Assembly (NCBI RefSeq): GCF_036194065.1
Contig: NZ_CP108095.1
Span: 372,001-436,000 of the forward strand
Reading direction: 5' to 3'
Length of the DNA: 64,000 bases
Source: Streptomyces sp. NBC_00239
GTDB lineage: Bacteria > Actinomycetota > Actinomycetes > Streptomycetales > Streptomycetaceae
Shown: positions 25,573-34,547 of the stretch, in pieces
Position numbering within the stretch: the first letter of the stretch is position 1
Layout: each line of letters opens with the position of its first letter
The notes under the pieces: model-generated
What the model was told of the DNA's origin: nothing
What the model saw: only the letters and a program-made list of their open reading frames with translations
The model's database searches: none
Position numbers and translations under genes: made by a program

Positions 25573-26313
25573 ATGCCGGCGACCTTCACGAGCCTGCTGT
25601 TGCTCATCGTCCTGCTCGCACCCGGGTTCACCTACGCGGCGGTCCGGGACCGCCACCGTCCGGAGCGGACCTCGACGGCGTTTCGGGAGACCTCGCGCGT
25701 GGTGCTCGCGAGCGTCGGGTTCAACGCCGCCGCGCTGATCTCCTTCGCCTGCGTACGGATCAGCGCGCCCGACCGGACCCCGGACGTGGGTCGGCTCGTC
25801 CGCGAGCGTGATCCCTACGTTCGCGCGCACTACGCCGAGACCCTCATGTGGACGGCGGCGGTGCTGCTCCTCGCGGTCCTGTTCGCAGTGCTCGTCGCGC
25901 GGTTCCTTCCGCGCCGGAGGTTCGCGGTCAATCCGGAGTCCTCCGCCTGGTGGGTTCTCTTCGACATGAACGCCCGGGCCAACGGGACCGAATGGATCCG
26001 GGTGGAATGCGAGCTGATCGACGGCTCCCACCTGGCCGGACGGGTTCATCACTACTCCTCGAATCCGGAGGAGACCGGCGACCGCGAACTCGCGCTCGGG
26101 CCGCCGTTCGAGTACCGGCCGGCTCCGGACGGCGAACAGCGGGACCTCACGGACACCCACCGAGTCGTCATCAGCGCACGGCAGATCAAGTTCCTTGGCG
26201 TGACCTACTTCAGCCGATCCGGGGGTTCTGGTGGAAGCAACGCACTTGGCAGGACGGCTGCGCGCAGTACTGGACCGGCACCAGGGCAACAGGGGGCTCA
26301 GCGAACTCCTTGA
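25573..26313 (+). CDS. DUF6338-type membrane protein
   Basis: A 246-residue protein with three hydrophobic segments at about residues 4-24, 42-62 and 92-115, followed by a cytoplasmic beta-rich domain (WIRVECELIDGSHLAGRVHHY) that looks like an SH3-like barrel, and a Gly/Ser tail. The start and topology fit the actinobacterial DUF6338 family. Its last 83 bases overlap the CHAT gene, so the two are translated together. It may anchor the protease complex at the membrane or be its target. Confidence 0.7.
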   Translation: MPATFTSLLLLIVLLAPGFTYAAVRDRHRPERTSTAFRETSRVVLASVGFNAAALISFACVRISAPDRTPDVGRLVRERDPYVRAHYAETLMWTAAVLLLAVLFAVLVARFLPRRRFAVNPESSAWWVLFDMNARANGTEWIRVECELIDGSHLAGRVHHYSSNPEETGDRELALGPPFEYRPAPDGEQRDLTDTHRVVISARQIKFLGVTYFSRSGGSGGSNALGRTAARSTGPAPGQQGAQRTP

Positions 26314-29300
26314 CGCACCCGCGCTGGAGGTTGCGCAGGCTCTTCTCGATCTGTCGGAGCGGGGCGAGGTCGAGGAGCGGGCGATCGCCGTCCTCGGCGA
26401 GTTCCACTGGCGCCGCTTCAAGGTTCTCGGCTTCGAGCGCGGGGAGCCGGACTTCCATCGGGCCCAGTTCCTGCTCCAGACCGTGCTGCAGCAGGACGGG
26501 GATTGCCTGCCGGAGGAGCTCAGGACGGAAGTCATCCCCGGCCTCGTGGACGGCTGGCAGCGCATCGCGGAGCGCACATCCGGGGAGGCCCCGAATCGGG
26601 GCGAGGTGCTGCTGGGCCTGGCCAGCGCCCTGCACACCCGCTATCTGGCCACCTTCCGCCGCGATCACCTCGAAGAGGCGCTCGGCATGAGTCGTGCGGC
26701 TCTGACGGTGCTCCCGCCCGGGTCCGAACATCGGGTGCCGGGTCTCCTCCAGTTGGAGAACCTGCTGGCGCACCGCTTCGAACTGGCACATGAGTTGGCC
26801 GACCTGGAGCGAGCCATCGAAGCGTGCGAGGAAGCCGTCCCGCTCACGGGGCCGGGAGACGTCCAGCGGGCGGCGCTGCTCAGCGATCTGGGCATGCACG
26901 AGCGAGCGCGCTTCAAACTCACTGGAGTACCTGCCGATCTGATGCGTGCGCTCGACCATGGCCGGAGAGCCCTCGAGGCGGTTCCACCTCAGTCCAAGCA
27001 AGGGCAGGAGGCGGCCCGCGAGCTGTTCACCTCGGTACAGCTGTGGGCGTCCCGGATCGATGAGCTCCCGGGTCCGGAGGGAGGCGACCGGGCGAGCCTG
27101 TCGGCGTTCCTGAAGGACCTACGGGAGCGGCACGGCGTCCTCTTCGTCATCCGCAGTGCCGTCGATCTCGCCGAGAGTGCCCCCCATGCCTCACAGCAAG
27201 CCGACGCTTCCCCGCCGCACGACGCGGACGCCGGGCTGAGGCACTGGGCCGCGGGCGTGGGCATGATGCAGCGCTTCACCCGGAACGGCGCACGCGACCG
27301 CGCCGACGTCGAGACGGCGGTGAGGCACTTCCGGGCAGCGCTCGCGTCCCTGCCGCAGGAGGACCTCACGGCGGTCCGGGTCCAGCTCGGTGGCGCTCTC
27401 CTCCAACGCAATCACCCGGAGGACCTCGACGAGGCGATCGACCTGTTCCGCGTCGTGGTGGCCTCCGATCCCGACCCCGGATCCCGTGACGGGAGCCGAG
27501 ATCTCGCGGCGGCTTGGAGCAACCTCGGAATCGCCCTCTGGACTCGATGCCGCCGCCGTCGCTCGATGGACCTGGACGGCCCGATCGAAGCGTTGAGCAG
27601 AGCAACCGAGCTGCTTCCCGAACACGAGCGGGACTCGCGTCTGCCGGTTCTCGGCCTGCTGGCGACGCTCCTCGCCGTGGCCGCACAGCTGCACGATGAC
27701 GAGGAACGGTTCCAGGCGGCGCTGGCCATCATCCGGCGGGAGCCGGGCGCGGCGGAGAACCTTGACGAACAGGTTCGTCGGCAGCTGACGGAAGAGCTGG
27801 TGGGCCTTGCATTCCGCCAAGCCGAAGTCCACGATCTCGACGCCGCCATCGAGAACATGGACGTCGCCGCCCAGATCGTCGGCGGCAGCACGGAACGCGC
27901 GGCTTTCCACAATGTACTGGGCCAGTGGCTGGGCGACAGATACCGGCGGACCGGGGACGTGGCGGACCTGGACCGGTCGGAGGATTCATTCCGGCGGGCC
28001 CTCGAGCAAGCCCCCGCGAACGACACCCTCCAGGTCTCCTGCCACGCCAATCTCGCCGTCACACTCAAGATGCGCTACGAGGCGCAGGGCGCTTCGGAAG
28101 ACCTGGAATCCGCGATCCTGGCCAACGACGTGGCCGTCGGGTCGGCGCGGCCCGACCACCCAGAACGAGGGACCCTGCTCTCCAACCGCGGGATCTTCAG
28201 GATGGAGCGGTTCTCGCTGAGCAACGATCCCGACGACCTCGACATCGCTGTCGGCGCGCTGACGGAGGCCGTGGCCGGCGCCGATCCCGCGAGTCCTGCT
28301 CACGGGCACTTCAGCAACGGCCTCGGCAACGCGTTGCGAAAACGGTTCAAGCTGACCGCCGACCCGGCCGACATCGACCGGGCGATCACCGTGCTGCGGT
28401 CGGCCTCGGAGTTTCCGGAGGCCTCGGACGAAGACCGGGCCATGTACCTCAACAACCTGGGCGTGGCACTGCGACGACGCTTCCGGCGCCAGGGCGATCC
28501 GGGCGACCTGGACGCGTCCATCGACGCGCATCGGCGTGCGATCGACCTGAGCGATCCCGGTGTCCCGGGGTGGGCGAAGGACCAGTCGACTTATGCCACC
28601 GCGTTGCAGGATCGGTTCAAGACCACCGGTGAACCCGCCCACCGGGACGCGGCGGTAGCCGAGTTCGCCAAGGTCGTGGAACGAGCCGACGCCATCGCGG
28701 TGGTGCGAATCCGCGCGGCGCAGGCCGCGGCGGAACTCACCGCGGAACACGATCCCGGCCGTGCCGCCGACTTCCTGGAAGAGGTCGTTCCGCTGCTGGA
28801 GACCGTCGCACTGCGCCGGTTGGCCCTCAAAGACCGGCAACGCATGCTCAGTGATTACAGCAGCCTCGCTGCTGACGCCGCGGCGCTCGCGCTGCGGGAC
28901 TCCAGGATCTCGCCCGAGGAGCGCGCCGCCAGGGCACTGGTCCTGCTGGAGACCGGCCGGGGCGTTCTGCTGGGCCAGGGCCTGGAGCTCAGGCGCGACC
29001 TGACAAGGCTTCGGGACGCCGATCCGCACCTGGCCGGACGACTCGAAGAACTGCGTGCCGAACTCGGCCGTGCGAACGCGTCAGCCGCGGACCTGCGACG
29101 ACTCGACGCGCGGCTCCGCGAGACGCTGGTCGAGATCCGTGCCGTCGACGGCTTCAGCGAGTTCGGCCGTCGGCCCAGCCTCGCCGAACTGAGACGCCAG
29201 GCTTCGGACGGCCCCGTCGTCGTTTTCAACATCAGCTCGTACGGCAGCGACGCGATCCTCGTGACCGGGCACGGGATTCGCTCCCTGGAGCTTCCGCGCC

Positions 29301-30280
29301 TCACGAGGAAGGCCACAGCCGAGAAGTTCTTGAGCCTTCTTCGCACGCAACCAGGATGGCCGGACATGCCGGAGCCGGAGCCGGCCCAGGGCATGAGTGA
29401 CGTGCTCACCTGGCTGTACGAGGCCGCGACCGGACCCGTGCTCGACGCCCTCGGCCTCGGGCCCGTACATGAGGACGACGAGAGGGAGTGGCCGCGGATC
29501 TGGTGGGTCCCGACCGGCCTGCTCGCCCTGCTTCCGCTGCACGCGGCGGGCGACCACACCTCGGCCGGCCGTTCGGTGCTCGATCGCGTGGTGTCGTCCT
29601 ACACCCCGAGCCTGACCGCGCTCTGCCATGCCCGGCAACGGCGACGGCGTCCCGCCGCGCACGTCGGCCTGATCGTCGCGTTGCCGCAGACCCCGGGACC
29701 TTTGGACGATCTGCCCGGCGTGGCGGCCGAGGCACGGGTGATCGCGCGAATGATTCCGCACCACCTACTGCTCGACTCCGGTGATCCGGCGGGCGAACGG
29801 CCGGAGAAGGACAGCGTGCTGCGGCACCTCCGGCGCTCCACGATCGCTCACTTCGCGTGTCACGGTGGCGTCGACGCGCAGGACCCCGTGCAGAGTCGGC
29901 TCTTTCTCGCCGACCACGAGACCGATCCGCTCACGGTCGGAAGCCTGCTGCCGCTCGATCTGTGTGACGCACAGATGGCCTTCCTGTCCGCCTGCCGGAC
30001 CTCGTTCATGGCGAAGCTGTCCCTCCTGGACGAGTCACTGCACCTGACCGCGGCCTTCCAACTGGTGGGCTACCCCTACGTCGTCGGAACGCTTTGGAAC
30101 GTCGGCGACGGAGCCGCGGCGTGCTTCGCGTTCTGGTTCTACGACGCGTTGTCCACCTGGGACCGGAACCTCAGGCTCGCACACTCGGCGCACGCGGCCC
30201 ACAGGGCGACCCGGCTGCTCCGCGAACGCTTCGCCGACGATCCGACGCACTGGGCCGCGCACGTTCACTTCGGCGCCTGA
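26231..30280 (+). CDS. TPR-CHAT caspase-like protease
   Basis: A 1349-residue cytoplasmic protein starting with GTG inside the previous gene. Residues of about 120-900 are a long array of TPR-like helical repeats (recurring DLDxAIxxxRxA...P and LxxxLxxRFxxxGD patterns). A helical linker precedes the CHAT domain, about residues 1080-1345. It has the catalytic His motif HFACHG (His1211) and Cys motif SACRT (Cys1255), with the family hallmark GTLWNVGD after it, so an active protease is expected. CHAT-TPR proteins cleave partners in bacterial immunity and cell-death systems; the substrate here is unknown. The gene ends an operon of three. Confidence 0.85.
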   Translation: MEATHLAGRLRAVLDRHQGNRGLSELLDAPALEVAQALLDLSERGEVEERAIAVLGEFHWRRFKVLGFERGEPDFHRAQFLLQTVLQQDGDCLPEELRTEVIPGLVDGWQRIAERTSGEAPNRGEVLLGLASALHTRYLATFRRDHLEEALGMSRAALTVLPPGSEHRVPGLLQLENLLAHRFELAHELADLERAIEACEEAVPLTGPGDVQRAALLSDLGMHERARFKLTGVPADLMRALDHGRRALEAVPPQSKQGQEAARELFTSVQLWASRIDELPGPEGGDRASLSAFLKDLRERHGVLFVIRSAVDLAESAPHASQQADASPPHDADAGLRHWAAGVGMMQRFTRNGARDRADVETAVRHFRAALASLPQEDLTAVRVQLGGALLQRNHPEDLDEAIDLFRVVVASDPDPGSRDGSRDLAAAWSNLGIALWTRCRRRRSMDLDGPIEALSRATELLPEHERDSRLPVLGLLATLLAVAAQLHDDEERFQAALAIIRREPGAAENLDEQVRRQLTEELVGLAFRQAEVHDLDAAIENMDVAAQIVGGSTERAAFHNVLGQWLGDRYRRTGDVADLDRSEDSFRRALEQAPANDTLQVSCHANLAVTLKMRYEAQGASEDLESAILANDVAVGSARPDHPERGTLLSNRGIFRMERFSLSNDPDDLDIAVGALTEAVAGADPASPAHGHFSNGLGNALRKRFKLTADPADIDRAITVLRSASEFPEASDEDRAMYLNNLGVALRRRFRRQGDPGDLDASIDAHRRAIDLSDPGVPGWAKDQSTYATALQDRFKTTGEPAHRDAAVAEFAKVVERADAIAVVRIRAAQAAAELTAEHDPGRAADFLEEVVPLLETVALRRLALKDRQRMLSDYSSLAADAAALALRDSRISPEERAARALVLLETGRGVLLGQGLELRRDLTRLRDADPHLAGRLEELRAELGRANASAADLRRLDARLRETLVEIRAVDGFSEFGRRPSLAELRRQASDGPVVVFNISSYGSDAILVTGHGIRSLELPRLTRKATAEKFLSLLRTQPGWPDMPEPEPAQGMSDVLTWLYEAATGPVLDALGLGPVHEDDEREWPRIWWVPTGLLALLPLHAAGDHTSAGRSVLDRVVSSYTPSLTALCHARQRRRRPAAHVGLIVALPQTPGPLDDLPGVAAEARVIARMIPHHLLLDSGDPAGERPEKDSVLRHLRRSTIAHFACHGGVDAQDPVQSRLFLADHETDPLTVGSLLPLDLCDAQMAFLSACRTSFMAKLSLLDESLHLTAAFQLVGYPYVVGTLWNVGDGAAACFAFWFYDALSTWDRNLRLAHSAHAAHRATRLLRERFADDPTHWAAHVHFGA

Positions 30281-30310
30281 CACCGACTGCCGAACGAACT
30301 CCAGCGCCCC

Positions 30311-30412
30311 GTGACCGTGAAGGCCCTGCGCGACGGCGTCGAGAGCAGCCAGGACCGTGGCCGTTTCCGCCGGGAAGCGGCCATCGGAGCACGGCTGCGG
30401 CATCCCCCTGCC
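30311..30412 (+). pseudogene. Serine/threonine kinase fragment
   Basis: About 33 residues, VTVKALRDGVESSQDRGRF and then RREAAIGARLRHP, match the beta-3/alpha-C region of Hanks-type kinases (the VAVKxL lysine and the alpha-C helix). The frame then degenerates. A separate 30440-30587 frame ends in GHGWNVYTFFF and may be the tail of another lost gene. No other gene is seen in 30281-30693. Confidence 0.55.
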
Positions 30413-30693
30413 GGGACGGAGGGCCCCACCACAGACCAACCGGGGCCTGCTCGTCCTGGAGCGGCGCGGCGGCGGCACGATGGTGGCCTTCCCCGGCCAC
30501 CCTGCGAAGGTCGGCTCCGACGAGTCCGCGCCCCGCAGTGAAGCGATCGTCGGCCACGGCTGGAACGTCTACACGTTCTTCTTCTGAGCGCCGGTCACCC
30601 GCGAAAAGGGCCCAACCAACGCGCTGCCCGCGCCTGTCGCTCTCGACCGCACCCGGTGAACGGGAGCGGCGGGCGGCTTTCTAGGCTGACCCC

Positions 30694-30924
30694 ATGTCCG
30701 ACGAGCCACCCCTACCGCGCAGCCTGCGGGCCCCGACCGCACCCACCGCGACCCCACCCCGGGCCGCCGCGTCCGCGGCACCCTCACCCGCCACGGACGC
30801 CGCCGCCCGGCGCCAAGCGCCCTGTGTGGTCTTCGTCGACGAGCTGGACGCGCTCGGCGCCGAGCGCTCGCGTACCCACCACAGCGGTCTGCTCAGCACC
30901 ACCCACGACCGGGACAAGGCCTGA
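30694..30924 (+). pseudogene. Internally deleted AAA+ ATPase, only Walker B region left
   Basis: A 76-residue frame: a Pro/Ala-rich N-terminus joined directly to APCVVFVDELDALGAERS, the Walker B segment of FtsH/p97-type AAA+ ATPases. The Walker A, arginine-finger and lid regions are absent. It ends in an ATGA overlap with the next gene, so it may still be translated and help start it. It could be a regulatory mini-protein, but a deletion remnant is more likely. Confidence 0.5.
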
Positions 30925-31991
30925 TGAGCCGCGCCCTGCAACAGGCCGACGCCCTCTTCGACCTGGGCCGCTACGAGCAGGCCACCGCACTCGCCGCCCG
31001 GCACCTCGCCGACAGCCCCGACGACGTCACCGCACTCGTACTGCTCGCCCGCTGCCGGCAGCACCTCGGCGACGGCCGACAGGCGCTCACCACCGCCGAA
31101 CAGGCCCTGCGCGTCGCACCCGAGTCGGTGACCGCATGGCTGACGCACACCCACGTCCTGCTCGCCCTGAAGAGGTACCAGCAGGCCGAGGTCTCGGCCC
31201 GGCGCGCGGTCGAACTCGCCCCGCAGCACTGGGCGAGCCACTACAACCTCGGCATCGTCCTCGGCCACGGCGCCCGCAGGAAGCGCAAGCGGGCCGCGTA
31301 CGAGTCGGCCCGCAGGGCCGTCGCCCTCGCCCCCGAGGAGAGCGACGCGTACGTCCTCGTGGGCGTGACCGCCCACCACACCGGCAACCACCGCGTCGCC
31401 CGGGAGGCCTACGAGACGGCGCTGCGCCTCAACCCGGACAACAGCGCGGCCCACAACAACCTCGCGCTGCTCCATCTGCGCCGCTGGTTCCGCCGCGGCT
31501 CGTGGACCCGGGCGGCCGAGGGCTTCGTCCAGTCCGCCGCCCTCGATCTGAACGACCGCCAGGCCCGGTACAACCTGGAGACCATGGCCTGGGGAACCGT
31601 CACGGGCTCCCGCTGGGTGGCCCTCGCCGGAACCATCGCGGTGTCGTTGGGCTCCGCCCACCTGCGTGCGGGCGCCGCAGGCGCCGACGCCCTCGTCACC
31701 CACCTGGTGTGCGCTGCCGTGCTCCTCGGCAGCTGGGGAGGCTGGCTGCTGTGGCAGACCCGGCGGATCCCGCCCCACCTGCGCCGCCCCCTCCTGCTGG
31801 TGGCGCGCGGCTGCCGACCGGTCCTCGGGATGGCGCTCCCCATCGCGCTGCTCATCCTCCACGCGCCTTTGGCGCTGGTGCTGTGGCGCAGCGCCCTGTT
31901 CAGCGCGCTCGCGATTCCCCTGTTCTTCTTCGCGATCGTCACGTCCGTGGCCGGCCGTACCGCCCTCCAACAGCGCGCACCGAAGCGGTAG
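30924..31991 (+). CDS. TPR protein with C-terminal membrane segments
   Basis: A 355-residue protein starting in the ATGA overlap. Residues 1-220 form five to six tetratricopeptide repeats (ALFDLGRYEQATALAARHLA, the RYQQAEVSARRAVELAP unit, and the HRVAREAYETALRLNP unit). From about residue 228 there are four hydrophobic segments, ending in a basic tail. The TPR region should lie in the cytoplasm and assemble partner proteins at the membrane. Upstream it once had an AAA+ ATPase partner, now deleted. Function unknown. Confidence 0.75.
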   Translation: MSRALQQADALFDLGRYEQATALAARHLADSPDDVTALVLLARCRQHLGDGRQALTTAEQALRVAPESVTAWLTHTHVLLALKRYQQAEVSARRAVELAPQHWASHYNLGIVLGHGARRKRKRAAYESARRAVALAPEESDAYVLVGVTAHHTGNHRVAREAYETALRLNPDNSAAHNNLALLHLRRWFRRGSWTRAAEGFVQSAALDLNDRQARYNLETMAWGTVTGSRWVALAGTIAVSLGSAHLRAGAAGADALVTHLVCAAVLLGSWGGWLLWQTRRIPPHLRRPLLLVARGCRPVLGMALPIALLILHAPLALVLWRSALFSALAIPLFFFAIVTSVAGRTALQQRAPKR

Positions 31992-32103
31992 GAGGCAAGG
32001 GGGCGGTCCAGCCGTCGACCGTCGCGGCCCGGGAGTCTCGGGCGTTGTCGGATCCTGCCTTCGACGCTGGTGCTGTGGCCGGGAAGGTTCACCGGTCACG
32101 GCA

Positions 32104-33951
32104 CTAGCGAGCCGGCGCCCACGGGGCGAAGGCGTTTTCCACCGATCGCAGGGCCCCGCGCAGCTCCGGGAAGTGGCGCAGCAGCACGCTGGTCATGGTG
32201 TTGTCCTCGATCCAGTCCAGGCCGGTCTGCGTGTACACCTGCGGGGTGTAGTCCGTGGTCAGGAACCGGTCGCTGTTGAGGCGGCGGGACGCCATCAGGA
32301 CGAAGATCCGGAAGGCCGTGTCGCTGAAGGCGAAGCCCTTGGGGCGGGGCTCGGCGTACAGCCCGACCATCAGGTCGACGCGCTCGATGTCGCCGTCGTA
32401 CGTCCGGCGCAGTTCCTCGGCCCAGGCAGGGTTGTCCGTGAGGGATTCGAAGTCCTCGGCGGGCTTGAGGTGGAGCTGCCGCCGGAACTCGTTGTAGCGG
32501 GGTACGCCCATTTCCCGGATGCGCAGCACGTCGACTGCCGCCAGGTCCATCAGCTTGCCGTCCGGGCGCTCGAACTTCTGGAGGAACTTGGGGTAGTTGT
32601 GCAGGGTGACGAGGCCCGGGTGGGAGGTGCCGAAGGAGTAGAACAGGTCCGTCGGGCTGTGCTTCCGGTAGATCTCGTAGGCGTGCGGTCCGGTCAGCTC
32701 TGCGAACGTGGCGTCCTGGAGGGTCGAGTCGTCCGCGGCCGAGCGGAAGCTCCAGTCGTCGGGCACCAGGGGGTGCATCCGATAGACGGCCACGAACTCC
32801 TCGGTGAGCGCGTACGGGACGCCGAAGTGGTCGGGGCGTCCGCCGATGATGCCGCTGAGCACCTCGTTCCGGCTGACCCGGCCGAGCAGTCGGTGGATCC
32901 GCTTGCCGAGCAACCCGTACCAGTTGGCGTGCATGGCGGTCACGGTGGTCGGGTGGCTGATGACGGCCGGGGTCCATTCAACGGTGTGGATCTTCGCGAT
33001 GAGCGCCGCGTTGATCAGCCGTGCCCGCTGGAAGAGCTGTTCGTCGCTCCAGCCGGGGAACTCCGCGGACAGCCGGTCGCAGATGGCGTTGTGCTCCAGG
33101 ATGAACAGGTGGTGCATCATCAGCAGGCCCACCCAGAAGCCCGGGGTGCCGGCGGGGTCCGGTTGCGGACCGTCCGGGAAGAACGAGCCGTTGTGGGGGA
33201 CCTTCAACTTGCCGTCCGCGCCCGAGCGCAGCTGCCGCTGGGTCGCCAGGTCGCTGCCGTAGACCTGCGATGCGTCCCACCAGTGCGAGTGCTCGTTGAT
33301 GTACGTCGGCGGCAGGCCGTCGCCGCCCTCGGGGCGGGTGGAGTCGGGCACGGTGCGGGGCACCAGCATGGGGCGTTCCGGCCAGGGGTCGTCGGGCAGC
33401 AGCTCGATCCGCCAGGGGTCGTCGACGGCACCCTGGCCGTGGCTGACCCAGTCGCGGACCATGAACTGCAGCCAGGACGCGACCAGGGCGTTGACGGATG
33501 TGGCCGGGATGAACTCGTGGCGGGTCAGCAGGGCCCGGCTGACCTCGCGGGGGCTGGGCGACAACAGTTCCGGCAGGGGCTCGGGGTAGGTCTCCTCGGG
33601 CGGCACGTTGCGGCCGAAGCGGGAGCCGGCCATGCCCATGCGGGGCTCGTCCAGGTCGTTGTACGAACCGTCGGCGGTGCGCTCGGTGAGGTGCCGCGTG
33701 GCGGGCGGCTCGATGTCGGGCGCGCCCTGCGTGGGATAGGAGCCGGTGTCGAAGAGGTTCTTGCGGCGCAGGTTGGCGCGCAGGCCCATGAGCGTGGCGA
33801 GGCCGAGCGGGGTCGGCAGGTTCTGCCAGCCCAGCTTGCGGTCGGTTGCCAGCGCCAGGTCGTCGTACAGGCGCAGGAAGGGCGAGCCGGTGCCGCGCGC
33901 AGGCTGCGGGGCGGCCTTGTCGGTGGCGGAGCCATCGGGAGTCTTGCGCAT
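32104..33951 (-). CDS. Alpha-dioxygenase/cyclooxygenase-like heme peroxidase
   Basis: A 615-residue protein; the ATG at 33951 has AAGGA eight bases upstream. It belongs to the peroxidase-cyclooxygenase superfamily. A distal-side segment QFMVRDWVSH (His171) matches the plant alpha-dioxygenase/COX distal His region. VYRMHPLVPDDW contains the proximal His393 and, three residues before it, Tyr390, the place of the COX radical tyrosine. FILEHNAICDRL also fits. The length is that of plant fatty-acid alpha-dioxygenase. It probably adds oxygen to a fatty acid by a tyrosyl radical. It is the last gene of a five-gene operon with two other heme enzymes. No signal peptide is seen. Confidence 0.75.
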   Translation of the reverse strand: MRKTPDGSATDKAAPQPARGTGSPFLRLYDDLALATDRKLGWQNLPTPLGLATLMGLRANLRRKNLFDTGSYPTQGAPDIEPPATRHLTERTADGSYNDLDEPRMGMAGSRFGRNVPPEETYPEPLPELLSPSPREVSRALLTRHEFIPATSVNALVASWLQFMVRDWVSHGQGAVDDPWRIELLPDDPWPERPMLVPRTVPDSTRPEGGDGLPPTYINEHSHWWDASQVYGSDLATQRQLRSGADGKLKVPHNGSFFPDGPQPDPAGTPGFWVGLLMMHHLFILEHNAICDRLSAEFPGWSDEQLFQRARLINAALIAKIHTVEWTPAVISHPTTVTAMHANWYGLLGKRIHRLLGRVSRNEVLSGIIGGRPDHFGVPYALTEEFVAVYRMHPLVPDDWSFRSAADDSTLQDATFAELTGPHAYEIYRKHSPTDLFYSFGTSHPGLVTLHNYPKFLQKFERPDGKLMDLAAVDVLRIREMGVPRYNEFRRQLHLKPAEDFESLTDNPAWAEELRRTYDGDIERVDLMVGLYAEPRPKGFAFSDTAFRIFVLMASRRLNSDRFLTTDYTPQVYTQTGLDWIEDNTMTSVLLRHFPELRGALRSVENAFAPWAPAR

Positions 33952-34067
33952 CGTGGATTCCTTCCGGCGTCCGGCCGGTCGACGGGCAGGGGGGCGGTGT
34001 GGGGCGGGCGCGAAGGTACGGCGGTACGGTGGCACGGCGCTGCTGCGGTGCGGCGAGGCGGCGAGGC

Positions 34068-34457
34068 TCAGGTGTGGCCTCGACGCGTCCCTTCCGGCAG
34101 CTGGGCCAGCAGCGAGAGGACGACGTTGACCGTCGAGATCGCGGTGGTGGTCATCGCCGCGCGCGGCGGGAGCATGCCGTGCCGGCCGGCCGCGGCCGCC
34201 GACAGCGCGTCGCTCGCGTGGATGAGCGTGCCGATGCGCAACGCTCGGGCGATCCTGTCGGCGTCCTTGAGGAGCAGCAGCTCGGCGCCGATGAACACGG
34301 TTCGCACACCGAACATGCGCAGCACGTGGACGAGGCCGGGCTGGTGCTCGTCCGCCCCGAGCCGGCGGGCCACCACCTGCGGGGCGGCCAGCGCCGCCAC
34401 TCCGTTCACCAGCCGGATCCCGGCCAGGCTGTAACGCGCGAGGGAGCGCGGGTCCAT
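34068..34457 (-). CDS. Small membrane protein (DUF4267-like)
   Basis: A 129-residue protein started at the ATG at 34457, preceded by GGAAGGGG. It has hydrophobic segments at about residues 14-32, 48-66 and 98-118, with polar loops between. Its layout resembles DUF4267-type four-helix membrane proteins, though the match is from memory. It lies between the catalase-like and COX-like genes, so it may anchor or help the heme enzymes. No function is known. Confidence 0.55.
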   Translation of the reverse strand: MDPRSLARYSLAGIRLVNGVAALAAPQVVARRLGADEHQPGLVHVLRMFGVRTVFIGAELLLLKDADRIARALRIGTLIHASDALSAAAAGRHGMLPPRAAMTTTAISTVNVVLSLLAQLPEGTRRGHT

Positions 34458-34547
34458 GGCCAGTACCCCTTCCAAAGGGAAGATCTCGTACTACATATGA
34501 CGATAGTCGACAGGGGGATGCCTCGCTCGCCGTGCCGGCGCGGGGCC

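Noticed and set aside
31666..34434. 922-codon plus-strand frame opposite the COX-like gene
   Set aside because: The minus strand shows a full heme peroxidase with conserved residues; the plus frame lacks any domain.
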